This document shows, one piece after another, positions 42,725 through 51,747 of a stretch of 64,000 bases of DNA; position 1 is the stretch's first letter, and every line of letters begins with the position of its first letter. The notes beneath the pieces were generated by a model, which was not told the origin of the DNA, searched no databases, and saw only the letters and a program-made list of their open reading frames with translations. The stretch lies in assembly GCF_037892425.1 (NCBI RefSeq), contig NZ_JBBKTT010000001.1, positions 2,232,001 to 2,296,000 on the forward strand, written 5' to 3'. The stretch comes from Lacibacter sp. H375 (GTDB lineage Bacteria > Bacteroidota > Bacteroidia > Chitinophagales > Chitinophagaceae). The translations under genes were made by a program, and so were the position numbers.

Positions 42725-43129
42725 ATGGCAAAAGCACAACAGGTGAGCGCTAAGGCAGCCGCCAAGAAAAGAGTTGTAAAGATTGATTCGCATGGCGACG
42801 CACATATCAGCGCCACTTTCAACAACATCATCATCAGCTTAACAAACAAACAAGGACAGGTTATTTCCTGGAGCAGCGCCGGTAAAATGGGCTTCAAAGG
42901 GTCTAAGAAAAACACTCCTTATGCTGCACAGGTAGCATCTGCAGAAGCTGCGAAAGTAGCTTTCGATGCTGGTGTTAAGCGTGTAGATGTATATGTAAAA
43001 GGACCCGGTTCTGGTCGTGAAAGCGCTATCCGTGCTTTATCACAATCAGGTATTGAAGTAGCAATGATCAAAGACGTTACTCCTTTACCACACAACGGTT
43101 GTCGTCCTCCTAAAAAGAGAAGAGTTTAA
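42725..43129 (+). CDS. rpsK: 30S ribosomal protein S11
   Basis: 134 residues from the ATG at 42725; an upstream GTG frame covers the palindrome and is unlikely. S11 motifs: [60 protein letters not shown], and [15 protein letters not shown]. It lies in the platform of the 30S subunit. The gap from rpsM is 166 bases, long for this operon. Confidence 0.97.
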   Translation: MAKAQQVSAKAAAKKRVVKIDSHGDAHISATFNNIIISLTNKQGQVISWSSAGKMGFKGSKKNTPYAAQVASAEAAKVAFDAGVKRVDVYVKGPGSGRESAIRALSQSGIEVAMIKDVTPLPHNGCRPPKKRRV

Positions 43130-43218
43130 TTGATTGGTGCGTTTTACGCATCTGTCCAGACATATTTGAATCGCCAAGATTCATTCATTTTATTAAAAGG
43201 GTGGCTGATTAATTTTTA

Positions 43219-43257
43219 ACGCTTTTACGGATCAGTTCACCGGTTTCTAAAAAGCGT
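43219..43257 (+). promoter_or_regulatory. Inverted repeat directly before rpsD
   Basis: ACGCTTTT (43219-43226) and AAAAGCGT (43250-43257) pair perfectly around a 23-base loop, 15 bases before the rpsD ATG. In other bacteria S4 controls its own operon by binding a leader structure, so this is a candidate, not a proven, control element. Confidence 0.4.
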
Positions 43258-43272
43258 AAATGAATAAAAACT

Positions 43273-43878
43273 ATGGCACGTTACACTGGTCCTAAGACCA
43301 AGATCTCCCGTATTTTCGGTGAGCCAATCCTCGGCAATGGCAAATGGTTGGGTAAAAACAGCAACCCTCCGGGTCAACATGGCGCACAACGTAAGCGTAA
43401 AACTTTAGGTGAATACGCTTTACAGTTGCGTGAAAAACAAAAAGCCAAATACACTTATGGTGTATTAGAGAAACAATTCCGCAAAACATTTGAAGAAGCT
43501 GCACGCTTGAAAGGTGTAACCGGTGAAAACCTGATCCGCCTCCTCGAAGCACGTTTGGATAACACGATCTACCGTTTAGGTATTGCTCCAAGCCGCCCTG
43601 CTGCACGCCAGCTGGTGAGCCACAAGCACGTTACTGTAAATGGTATTGTTGTAAATGTTCCTTCTTACCAACTGAAACCGGGTGATATCGTTAGCTTGAA
43701 AGATAAGAGCAAGGATAACACTTCTGTTACAGGCCAGGCAAAAGGAAAGAATCCTAAGTTTAACTGGATCGATTACAACGAAGCTGAAATGAAGGGTACG
43801 TTCATTGCTTACCCTGAACGTGAAAGTGTTCCTGAAAATATTAAGGAGCAGTTGATCGTGGAATTGTACAGCAAGTAA
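43273..43878 (+). CDS. rpsD: 30S ribosomal protein S4
   Basis: 201 residues. MARYTGPKTKISRIFGEPIL at the start, RLLEARLDNTIYRLGIAPSR in the S4 fold and the S4 RNA-binding domain ARQLVSHKHVTVNGIVVNVP are diagnostic. The N-terminal zinc-binding cysteines of some S4 proteins are absent, the usual C-minus state. It binds 16S rRNA first in assembly. Followed by rpoA after 113 bases. Confidence 0.97.
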   Translation: MARYTGPKTKISRIFGEPILGNGKWLGKNSNPPGQHGAQRKRKTLGEYALQLREKQKAKYTYGVLEKQFRKTFEEAARLKGVTGENLIRLLEARLDNTIYRLGIAPSRPAARQLVSHKHVTVNGIVVNVPSYQLKPGDIVSLKDKSKDNTSVTGQAKGKNPKFNWIDYNEAEMKGTFIAYPERESVPENIKEQLIVELYSK

Positions 43879-43991
43879 TAAGCTTTGAGCCGATAGCTCA
43901 ATCCAGTTACAGAACGTACAAGAGTGCGACGCAACAGCAGATGAATAAAGGCATAACAGCCGATTACAAAATGTAAAACAGAAACTTCAAT

Positions 43992-44990
43992 ATGGCTATT
44001 TTGAATTTCGTAAAACCCGACAAAATTGTTCTTCAGAAGGCAAATGACTTTGAAGCACAGTTTGAATTCCGTCCGCTTGAACCCGGTTATGGTGTTACCA
44101 TTGGTAATGCGTTGCGCCGTGTGTTGCTGAATTCGTTGGAAGGTTACGCTATTACCGGTATTAAAATCGAAGGCGCCGACCATGAATTCGCTACTGTAAA
44201 AGGTATCAGCGAAGACGTTGTGGAAATCATCCTCAATTTAAAACAGGTTCGTTTTAAAAAGAAAGTTGATCATGACATTGCTCATGAGAAAGTTACTTTG
44301 AGCCTGAAAAACAAAACAGAATTTACTGCTGCAAATATTGGTGAAGCTACTCAGAGCTTTGAAGTAATGAACCCTGAATTGCTCATCTGCACAATGGATC
44401 CAAGTGCAAAGCTTGATATTGAGATCAACATTGCAAAGGGCCGTGGTTATGTTCCTGCAGAGGATAACAAACCCAAAGATGCTCCATTTGGTTACATTGC
44501 TACTGATTCGATCTTTACGCCAATTAAAAACGTAAAGTACCTGATTGAAAATACACGTGTGGAACAACGTACTGATTTCGAAAAATTAGTAATGGACGTT
44601 GTTACTGACGGTACTATTCATCCGGAAGAAGCAGTAAAACAAGCAAGCCGCATTCTCATTCAGCACCTTATGATCATTACTGATGAAAACATCACGTTTG
44701 ATAACAAGGAAGAGAAGAAAGAAGATGTGGTTGATGAGCAAATGCTGCAACTGCGTAAGGTATTGAAAACACCATTGGAAGATCTTGATCTTTCAGTACG
44801 TGCCTTCAATTGCCTGAAAGCTGCGAAGATCAACTCATTGAGTGAGTTGGTTCAGTACGAGCAGGAAGATTTGATGAAGTTCCGCAACTTCGGTCAGAAA
44901 TCTCTGGCAGAAATTGAGCAGGTGTTAGGCGAAAGAGGCTTACACTTCGGTATGGATCTTCACAAAATGGGATTAGATAATATCGATTAA
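43992..44990 (+). CDS. rpoA: DNA-directed RNA polymerase subunit alpha
   Basis: 332 residues. N-terminal assembly domain with FEFRPLEPGYGVTIGNALRR and VLLNSLEGYAITGIKIEG, DFEKLVMDVVTDGTIHPEEA, then a linker (EEKKEDVVDEQMLQLRK) and the C-terminal DNA-binding domain LDLSVRAFNCLKAAKINSLS with FRNFGQKSLAEIEQVLGERG. Complete length. Immediately followed by a strong terminator, then rplQ. Confidence 0.98.
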   Translation: MAILNFVKPDKIVLQKANDFEAQFEFRPLEPGYGVTIGNALRRVLLNSLEGYAITGIKIEGADHEFATVKGISEDVVEIILNLKQVRFKKKVDHDIAHEKVTLSLKNKTEFTAANIGEATQSFEVMNPELLICTMDPSAKLDIEINIAKGRGYVPAEDNKPKDAPFGYIATDSIFTPIKNVKYLIENTRVEQRTDFEKLVMDVVTDGTIHPEEAVKQASRILIQHLMIITDENITFDNKEEKKEDVVDEQMLQLRKVLKTPLEDLDLSVRAFNCLKAAKINSLSELVQYEQEDLMKFRNFGQKSLAEIEQVLGERGLHFGMDLHKMGLDNID

Positions 44991-44996
44991 TATTTT

Positions 44997-45031
44997 TACT
45001 CAGCTGCAGTATTGCAGCTGAGTATTTTTTT
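44997..45031 (+). terminator. Strong terminator between rpoA and rplQ
   Basis: TACTCAGCTGCA (44997-45008) and TGCAGCTGAGTA (45013-45024) form a perfect 12-base stem with a GTAT loop, followed by seven T's. It stands seven bases behind the rpoA stop. Confidence 0.88.
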
Positions 45032-45084
45032 AAACATAGTCTTGTAATTCCTGACACGGTACAAGACTCTAAAATTTAAACGTC

Positions 45085-45588
45085 ATGCGTCACGGAGACA
45101 AAATCAAAAACTTGGGACGTACCGCTTCTCACAGAAAAGCGTTACTGACCAACCTCGCAATTGAGCTGATTCAGCACAAGCGTATTGTTACAACCTTAAC
45201 CAAGGCGAAGGCTTTACGTACATGGATCGAGCCATTGATCACTAAGGCAAAAGATAACTCAACTCACAGCCGTCGTGTTGTGTTCAGTTACTTACAAAAC
45301 AAAGAAGCTGTTACTGAACTGTTTAGCACGGTAGCAGAAAAAATTGCAAGTCGCCCGGGTGGTTACACACGTGTACTGAAATTGGGAATTCGTGTAGGTG
45401 ATAACGCAGAAAAAGCCATGATTGAACTGGTAGATTTCAACGAGATCTACGGTAAAGGAAAAGGTGAAGCTGCTGCTCCTGCTAAGAAAACCCGTCGTGC
45501 CGGTGGTGCGAAGAAGAAAGCTGAAGCAACAGCAGAAGCTGCTGCGCCTGCTGCTGAAGAAAAAACAGAAGAAAAATCAGCTGAGTAA
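45085..45588 (+). CDS. rplQ: 50S ribosomal protein L17 with Ala/Lys/Glu-rich tail
   Basis: 167 residues. The first 125 are L17: [39 protein letters not shown], and [20 protein letters not shown]. After residue 128 comes a low-complexity tail ([20 protein letters not shown], then Ala/Glu-rich) ending EEKSAE, an extension seen in other Bacteroidota. It is cut off from rpoA by a strong terminator, so it may have its own promoter. Confidence 0.96.
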   Translation: MRHGDKIKNLGRTASHRKALLTNLAIELIQHKRIVTTLTKAKALRTWIEPLITKAKDNSTHSRRVVFSYLQNKEAVTELFSTVAEKIASRPGGYTRVLKLGIRVGDNAEKAMIELVDFNEIYGKGKGEAAAPAKKTRRAGGAKKKAEATAEAAAPAAEEKTEEKSAE

Positions 45589-45614
45589 ATTAAATGTTGA
45601 AAATTTTCTGATAC

Positions 45615-45644
45615 AGAGGCAGGCCGTTTGGTTCTGCCTCTTTT
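45615..45644 (+). terminator. Terminator after rplQ
   Basis: AGAGGCAG (45615-45622) and CTGCCTCT (45634-45641) form an eight-base stem with an 11-base loop followed by TTTATTTT, before carA. Confidence 0.78.
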
Positions 45645-45659
45645 ATTTTGCACTTAATT

Positions 45660-46781
45660 ATGACACAACCACATAAGCCAACAGGAACTCAAACCGCTAT
45701 CTTGATGTTGGAAGATGGCAATGTATTTTACGGTAAAGCATTTGGAAAGATTGGTACTACAACCGGCGAAATCTGTTTCAACACAGGTATGACAGGTTAC
45801 CAGGAAGTATTTACTGATCCCAGTTACTCTGGCCAAATCATTATCATGAACAATGTGCACACAGGAAACTATGGCACATTTGAAAAAGATGTAGAGAGCA
45901 ATAGTGTAAAAATTAAAGGTTTGATTGGCCGCAATCTTGAGGATCGTTTCTCAAGATATTCTGCCGACAAATCGTTGCAGCAATACCTTGAAGAACAGAA
46001 TATTGTTTCTATTGAAGATATAGATACAAGAGCAATTGTAGCCCATGTGCGCACAAAAGGTGCCATGAACTGCATTATCTCTTCTGAAATATTGGATGAA
46101 GCAAAACTGAAAGAAGAGTTAGCAAAAGTTCCTTCGATGGAAGGACTTGAACTTGCGAGTACTGTAAGCACAACTGAAGCTTATAATATGGGTGATGAAA
46201 AATCACCGATCCGTATTGCTGTAATGGACTTTGGTACTAAGCTGAACATTTTACAGTGCATGGTTGATCGTGGCGCTTACCTGAAAGTATTCCCTGCAAA
46301 AACAAAGATCGAAGAGCTAAAAGCGTTTAACCCTGCAGGTTACTTTATATCAAATGGTCCCGGCGATCCTGCAAGTATGGATTATGCAATTGAAACAGTG
46401 AAGGCGATCATCAACGAAAAGAAACCAACTTTTGGTATCTGTCTTGGTCATCAGTTGCTGGCATTGGCAAATGATATTTCCACATTCAAAATGCATCACG
46501 GTCATCGTGGATTAAATCACCCGGTGAAAAACCTGGTAACAGGTTTGTGTGAGATCACTACACAGAACCATGGTTTTGGTGTTGATCCTGAAACGGTGCG
46601 TAAAGCAGCCAATGTTGAGATCACGCATGTGAACCTGAATGATGAATCGATTGAAGGTATTCGTTTGAAAGACCGTCCTGCATTCTCTGTGCAGTATCAT
46701 CCGGAAAGCACGCCTGGTCCGCACGACAGCCGTTACCTGTTTGATGATTTCATCAACATGATCAAAAGCAGTTTAAATTAA
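45660..46781 (+). CDS. carA: Carbamoyl-phosphate synthase small subunit
   Basis: 373 residues from the ATG at 45660; a TTG four codons upstream is an alternative. CarA supplies ammonia from glutamine for carbamoyl phosphate (arginine and pyrimidines). The N-terminal half has FNTGMTGYQEVFTDPSYSGQ; the class I glutaminase half has GPGDP, FGICLGHQLLALA with nucleophile Cys261, and SVQYHPESTPGPHDS with the catalytic His/Glu. The large subunit carB is not adjacent; it may be elsewhere. A terminator follows. Confidence 0.96.
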   Translation: MTQPHKPTGTQTAILMLEDGNVFYGKAFGKIGTTTGEICFNTGMTGYQEVFTDPSYSGQIIIMNNVHTGNYGTFEKDVESNSVKIKGLIGRNLEDRFSRYSADKSLQQYLEEQNIVSIEDIDTRAIVAHVRTKGAMNCIISSEILDEAKLKEELAKVPSMEGLELASTVSTTEAYNMGDEKSPIRIAVMDFGTKLNILQCMVDRGAYLKVFPAKTKIEELKAFNPAGYFISNGPGDPASMDYAIETVKAIINEKKPTFGICLGHQLLALANDISTFKMHHGHRGLNHPVKNLVTGLCEITTQNHGFGVDPETVRKAANVEITHVNLNDESIEGIRLKDRPAFSVQYHPESTPGPHDSRYLFDDFINMIKSSLN

Positions 46782-46785
46782 TAAG

Positions 46786-46816
46786 AAGCCCTGACTAATG
46801 AGTCGGGGCTTTTATT
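46786..46816 (+). terminator. Terminator after carA
   Basis: AAGCCCTGACT (46786-46796) and AGTCGGGGCTT (46801-46811) pair at ten of eleven positions (one T-G) around AATG, followed by TTATTTT. Confidence 0.82.
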
Positions 46817-46829
46817 TTATATTTACGAT

Positions 46830-47261
46830 ATGAAGAAGATCGCCATCATTAATGGACCTAACCTTAATCTGCTCGGCAAACGTGAGCCGGGTGTATATGG
46901 CAACCAGTCGTTTGAAGAATATTTCGAAGAACTGAAAGCAAAATTTCCAACAATTGAGTTTCATTATTATCAAAGCAATGTAGAAGGTGAGTTGATCAAC
47001 GAATTACAACGTGTTGGGTTTTCATACGATGGCATTGTAATGAACCCCGGTGGTTACACGCATACTTCTGTTGCCCTTGGTGATGCGATAGCTGCCATTA
47101 CAACACCTGTTGTGGAAGTACATATCTCTAATGTACATGCAAGAGAAGAATTTCGCAAGTTGTCTCATGTTAGTGCAAAAGCTGCGGGCAGTATTATTGG
47201 TTTGGGGTTGAGGGGGTATGAGTTGGCGATCACATGGCTTTTAAAGGAAGGTAATAGTTAA
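46830..47261 (+). CDS. aroQ: 3-dehydroquinate dehydratase, type II
   Basis: 143 residues. AroQ removes water from 3-dehydroquinate in the shikimate pathway as a dodecamer. Motifs are NGPNLNLLGKREPGVYG with the catalytic Tyr23 and Arg18, NPGGYTHTSVALGDAI, and VEVHISNVHAREEFRKLSHV with the catalytic His. Length is normal. It is followed 16 bases later by the SGNH protein gene on the same strand. Confidence 0.96.
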   Translation: MKKIAIINGPNLNLLGKREPGVYGNQSFEEYFEELKAKFPTIEFHYYQSNVEGELINELQRVGFSYDGIVMNPGGYTHTSVALGDAIAAITTPVVEVHISNVHAREEFRKLSHVSAKAAGSIIGLGLRGYELAITWLLKEGNS

Positions 47262-47277
47262 CGAGTAGTAAATTGGC

Positions 47278-48594
47278 ATGAAAAAAATTGTAATTGACGC
47301 ACTAGTAACAATTTTTATTTGTGCAGGGTTGTTTTTTTTACTTCAGTACTTTGCTGAAAAAACTGGTTTGTTTCTTCCATTGGGTACCAGGCATATTTAT
47401 CAATTACTGCAGGCATTCATTATTCTTTTTTGTCTTTATGCTTTTTTCTACAAAAGACTTTGGAATTCGGGATTATTTCGAAGCCCATTAAAAGGTTCAC
47501 TTTTCCTTTTTTCAATTGTCACTCTGCTTTTTATTATCTATCACTCTCTTTCCTTAAATAAAAATATTCTGGCATACTATAGATATTTTTCTTCTGATAA
47601 TTTTATATCATGGAAGGGCAGGATGTACGAGCGGGATAGTTTATTAGGTTACAGGATGCGTCCGGATAATTTCAGTTCTCTTGTTTACGATCTGAAGCAA
47701 CCTGTTCCTGTTAAAACTGACCGTAATGGTTTTAGAGTGGCACACACCGGAGAACAATTCAGTGATGTAAATAAACCTGTTGATCTCTTATTTCTTGGTT
47801 GCTCATTTACCTTTGGATCTGCATGCAAGGCTGAAGAAACATTTCCATACATAGTGGCCCGGGAATCGGGAATGAATTATATCAATGCTGCTGTTGGGGG
47901 CTATGGCTTGGCACAGATGATGTTACTGGCAAACCAACTTATTCCAAAATATAAACCTCGTTACATTATTATTCAACGGAGTCCATGGCTCATCGAGCGA
48001 TCGCTTTCAGAATTTGCTCCAAGCAGGGGCGGTTACGTACTCCCTACACCTTACTTTATTGAGAAGGGAAATGAATTTGCTATTGATCCGCCGGTTTATC
48101 AATCACCGATAAATGAATTATTACCCGAGGAAGATCGGAAAATTTATAAGGGTAATTTTTTGCGTTATTATTTCAAGAAGGGGATCAGTTATTTTGGGAA
48201 TCAACAAATACAAATCATCAAAACAAGAATTGGAAATATTCTTGGTCATAAAAAAAGACCAACAGATCGGGAGCAGGAGGCGGAGCTTTTTGCCTATTCC
48301 GAAATAATTAAACTGGCCAGAGAGCATGGTGTAGAGGTGATCTTATTGCATCTCAATAACGGACCTATTACCTTTAAGGCAAATCTTCCAATCAGCAATT
48401 ACTCATATCGAATTGCAAATGCTGATTCTGCTTTGCGCCAGAGATTGAGCAGCGCTGATGAGCAGGAGTATGTGAGAATGTTTGGGCATTGGGGAACGAA
48501 GGGAAGTGATTCGGTGTTTATTGATGGTCACCCAAATCCACTTGCTCATAAGTTGATCGCAACATCAATTCTTGAGCAACTGCCTGGGAAATAA
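47278..48594 (+). CDS. Membrane-anchored SGNH hydrolase-like protein
   Basis: 438 residues. Three N-terminal membrane helices (about residues 5-25, 40-60 and 75-95; VTIFICAGLFFLLQYFA, LLQAFIILFCLYAFFYKRLW) are followed by a soluble domain with the SGNH block I as LFLGCSFTFGSACKAEET, where the Ser after Cys is the likely nucleophile; the fourth block near the end reads VFIDGHPNPLAHKLIATS with the Asp and His of a DxxH triad. Such proteins add or remove O-acetyl groups on surface glycans. It stands at the edge of a surface-modification cluster. Confidence 0.75.
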   Translation: MKKIVIDALVTIFICAGLFFLLQYFAEKTGLFLPLGTRHIYQLLQAFIILFCLYAFFYKRLWNSGLFRSPLKGSLFLFSIVTLLFIIYHSLSLNKNILAYYRYFSSDNFISWKGRMYERDSLLGYRMRPDNFSSLVYDLKQPVPVKTDRNGFRVAHTGEQFSDVNKPVDLLFLGCSFTFGSACKAEETFPYIVARESGMNYINAAVGGYGLAQMMLLANQLIPKYKPRYIIIQRSPWLIERSLSEFAPSRGGYVLPTPYFIEKGNEFAIDPPVYQSPINELLPEEDRKIYKGNFLRYYFKKGISYFGNQQIQIIKTRIGNILGHKKRPTDREQEAELFAYSEIIKLAREHGVEVILLHLNNGPITFKANLPISNYSYRIANADSALRQRLSSADEQEYVRMFGHWGTKGSDSVFIDGHPNPLAHKLIATSILEQLPGK

Positions 48595-48596
48595 TT

Positions 48597-50177
48597 TCAG
48601 TTGGAATGTATTTTTTCTTTTTTTCTGATTGTTTCTTTTTGCACCGTGACGAGAATGCTACTGTCTTTTAAGATTGGCAAATTACTTCCGAATGATTTAT
48701 TAAGTATGATGCGAAATGTATTGACAGGCGAAACAGAATCATATAGTTTCGCATAATCTTTATCAGGAAAATAGAAGGCGTTGAAGTTCTCAAAGTTGTA
48801 ACCGGCTTTTTCTGATTCGCTGCTGCGGTAACCATGATCACCAGCTACGATGATTATAGTATTCTTTTTATTGTTTGTTTGTATATAAGCAACCAGTTCC
48901 TTGATAACAGTTCCTGCATAAACAAGCTGACTATAGTATGCATCAGCATCATCTTCTTTACGTTTTATTATTGTTTGCTCAGGGTTTTTTACTTTCCCTG
49001 TGCTATCGAATGTATAAGGATCATGTGGTATCATAAAATGACCATAAATAAACTTCTGCTTGCCAGAACTTGTGCAGCTTTGCTTTATTAAGGCTATTGT
49101 AGCATCCAAATAGGCCTTCTTCTCTTTGTTACGATTTGCGATGATTCTAAATTGTCTTTCTTTTACAAAATCAACATCAATTCGGTTGTAATTCCAAAAT
49201 ACATCACGGTAAATGCGGCCAGGTAGTGTTTTAAAACTATAGTGATACTTTTTAAAGCTTGAAAAATATGAATTGCCCGGCCAATCTTTGTTATCAAAAG
49301 ATATAGGCTGGTAACTATTAATAGTATATCCCTCCTGTTTAAGAATGCGGAATAATGAATTATTTAAGATTGATGCCGAACCCCAGAAATAGGCTTTCCC
49401 GTCATTCATTACAGGAGCGATCCATGGTGGGAGATACTGCATATTAAAGGTTGTGCTTAGTGAATGAATGGTCCAATTGTAATTTGCCTTTCCCTTCGGG
49501 ATCACATAAAATCCTTTTTGATTTAAAAACGTATCCAGCTGATAATTGTTTCTGCCAAAGTTTTGCAGTATACTTTTTGATGAAGCCATAGCATCAAACA
49601 CAAGAAAGTAAATATCAGGCTTTAGAGAATCAGGAAGAGCTTTTGCCGGCTGGTAGTCATTGTATGCATTAAAACGAAAGTCAATAAGGTTGTCAACACT
49701 TTTATCGAGTTGATAACGCTTCACACTGTTTGGTATTTCTGAGAGAAGCAAAATGGTGAACAGAAGATTAAGGAATAGATACAACTCGGAAAATGCGTTC
49801 TTTCCTTTCCTTAAAGCCAGGAATACTATTAGAAACAAAACAAAAATTGCCGGGATAAGAAAGCTGTACTTAACCAGAAAGCTTTGTGGAAGAAGGCTTT
49901 TTAAACTATCATGTAGGAAACCAAACACCAGGCAAAATAAACTGACAATAAAAGTAAATATGGCGGCTTTGGTTCCATTTCCGAACAACAGATAAGAAAC
50001 TAAAAGACAAACAAACATACAGCCAAGAATGACGCCCAGATTAGTGAACACAAATTTGAAGGAAAGAAACCCAAATAATTCATTGTAGCCACTATAGATA
50101 AAAAACAGAGGCAACAACAAAAGAAAAAGTGGTTGCTTACCAAGAAATAGCTTTGATTTTTGAAAAAGTTTCTGCAT
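48597..50177 (-). CDS. Sulfatase/LTA-synthase-like membrane protein
   Basis: 526 residues. Five N-terminal helices (to about residue 160) carry a periplasmic alkaline-phosphatase-superfamily domain: DIYFLVFDAMASS with a metal-ligand Asp, SNYN-like KANYNWTIHSLSTTFNM, where Thr is the likely nucleophile, HFMIPHDPYTFDS, and IIVAGDHGYRSSE with the final Asp/His metal ligands. The layout is that of the lipoteichoic-acid synthase or phosphoethanolamine-transferase group. The substrate is unknown; a surface-glycan modifying role is inferred. It is a tandem paralogue of the gene two bases upstream. Confidence 0.82.
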   Translation of the reverse strand: MQKLFQKSKLFLGKQPLFLLLLPLFFIYSGYNELFGFLSFKFVFTNLGVILGCMFVCLLVSYLLFGNGTKAAIFTFIVSLFCLVFGFLHDSLKSLLPQSFLVKYSFLIPAIFVLFLIVFLALRKGKNAFSELYLFLNLLFTILLLSEIPNSVKRYQLDKSVDNLIDFRFNAYNDYQPAKALPDSLKPDIYFLVFDAMASSKSILQNFGRNNYQLDTFLNQKGFYVIPKGKANYNWTIHSLSTTFNMQYLPPWIAPVMNDGKAYFWGSASILNNSLFRILKQEGYTINSYQPISFDNKDWPGNSYFSSFKKYHYSFKTLPGRIYRDVFWNYNRIDVDFVKERQFRIIANRNKEKKAYLDATIALIKQSCTSSGKQKFIYGHFMIPHDPYTFDSTGKVKNPEQTIIKRKEDDADAYYSQLVYAGTVIKELVAYIQTNNKKNTIIIVAGDHGYRSSESEKAGYNFENFNAFYFPDKDYAKLYDSVSPVNTFRIILNKSFGSNLPILKDSSILVTVQKETIRKKEKIHSN

Positions 50178-50179
50178 GG

Positions 50180-51730
50180 TTATTTTCTTGCTCCGGGTAA
50201 GGTATAGGGAATGAAAATACTGCTATCTTTTAAAAGTGGCAGGTTTGCGTCAAAAAAATTATTCAATACAACTCTGAAACTGTTGACAGGACTAATAGTT
50301 GGATATAGATCCTTGTAATTCCCATCAGGAAAATAGAATGAGGAAAAATTCTCGTAGATCATGTACCCCTTTTTCCCGTATATATTCCTGAAGCCATGAT
50401 CGCCTTCAATTATGATAACAGTATTTGGCTTGTTTGTTTGCTTGATATGGGTTACAAGTTGCTGAATTATTTTATTGGCAAATTTCACTTGCTCAATAAA
50501 GGCTGCTGGCTGTTCCTCTTCGGTATAGGTAACAGTTTTATCTACCTGTTTCAAATTGCCCAAACTATCATAGATGTACGGATCATGTGGTAATTGATAA
50601 TGTGCATAAACAAACTGCGGCTTTGGTTTTTTCATTGCGCAAGAGTTTTTTATCAACAAAGTTGTTTGATGCAAATCATCCCTATGATTATTGTTTCGTT
50701 TTTCATAGTAGGCGTAGTCTTGTTTTTGATTTAACTTGGTTTTTAGCTGGGCAAAATTCCAAGCAAGATCCCTGTAAATTCTGCCAGGCAATGTCTGGTA
50801 GAAATAGTTCATGTACAACATATCAGGGAAGAACAAACCGCCACTCCAGTCGTTGTTTCTAAATGAAACAGGTTGATATTGTTTGATGTCGTAACCAGCA
50901 CCATTCAAGTAACGTACTAATGAGTTGTCGAGAAGTGAAGCAGATGCTTTAAAATACATTTTAGTTTCATCCTGGTAAAGATCCACAGGAGGAGTATAAT
51001 CCATATTAAGCGTGCTGCTGACAGATAATACCGTGAGATTATAATTACTTTTTGAACTGGGAACAACGTAAAAGTTCTCCTTCTGAAGAAAACTGTCTAA
51101 TGTATTGTTGTTGAAATTCCAGGTATCCTGCATTGCTGTTGTAGAAGGCAGTGCGTCAAATACAAGAAAATAAATATCTGGTTTTGATGTGTCCGGCAGT
51201 TTGAGTTTTTTTTCAGCCAGATGGAAAGCATTGAAACGATCGTCAATTAAGTTCTTGTTTTTCTTGTAGGCAAGAAAATTGGTTAGACTATTAAACAACT
51301 CATACCCAATGAACAAACACAGCAAGATATTAAAGAATAAAAAAAGGCGTTTAAATGTGCCAATGCTTTTCTTGATAAATAACCATATGGCAATGAAGAG
51401 AGCAAAAATCAGCGGTATAATAACCTTATAGCTGCTGAAAAAATTAGCGCCGACAATTTTCTTCAAGGAGTCATGCAAAAAGCCAAAAGATAAAATGAAT
51501 AGTAATATCCAAAAAGAAAAGATGGCCGCCTTTCTTTTATTTTTTAGTAACCAAAAATTTAATAAATAAAGCAGTGCGGTTGCAAGCAAAGTGATTGTCA
51601 GGTTCAGCAAAACAAAACGAAGAGGAAAGAAGCTAAAAAAAGCGTTGTAGCCATGAAAAATAAAGAATAGCGGCAGCAGCAAAAGGAAGTATGGTTTCTC
51701 CCGAAGGAGTGCATTCAACTTTTCTTTCAT
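50180..51730 (-). CDS. Sulfatase/LTA-synthase-like membrane protein, paralogue
   Basis: 516 residues, with the same order as its neighbour: five N-terminal helices, DIYFLVFDALPSTTAM, SNYNLTVLSVSSTLNMDY with the presumed Thr nucleophile, AHYQLPHDPYIYDS, and VIIIEGDHGFRNIYG. The two differ throughout but keep all catalytic positions, so both should be active. Stop and start of the pair are two bases apart. It is 17 bases downstream of the kinase-like/methyltransferase gene, on the same strand. Confidence 0.82.
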   Translation of the reverse strand: MKEKLNALLREKPYFLLLLPLFFIFHGYNAFFSFFPLRFVLLNLTITLLATALLYLLNFWLLKNKRKAAIFSFWILLFILSFGFLHDSLKKIVGANFFSSYKVIIPLIFALFIAIWLFIKKSIGTFKRLFLFFNILLCLFIGYELFNSLTNFLAYKKNKNLIDDRFNAFHLAEKKLKLPDTSKPDIYFLVFDALPSTTAMQDTWNFNNNTLDSFLQKENFYVVPSSKSNYNLTVLSVSSTLNMDYTPPVDLYQDETKMYFKASASLLDNSLVRYLNGAGYDIKQYQPVSFRNNDWSGGLFFPDMLYMNYFYQTLPGRIYRDLAWNFAQLKTKLNQKQDYAYYEKRNNNHRDDLHQTTLLIKNSCAMKKPKPQFVYAHYQLPHDPYIYDSLGNLKQVDKTVTYTEEEQPAAFIEQVKFANKIIQQLVTHIKQTNKPNTVIIIEGDHGFRNIYGKKGYMIYENFSSFYFPDGNYKDLYPTISPVNSFRVVLNNFFDANLPLLKDSSIFIPYTLPGARK

Positions 51731-51747
51731 GGTAGTTATGAAGAGAG

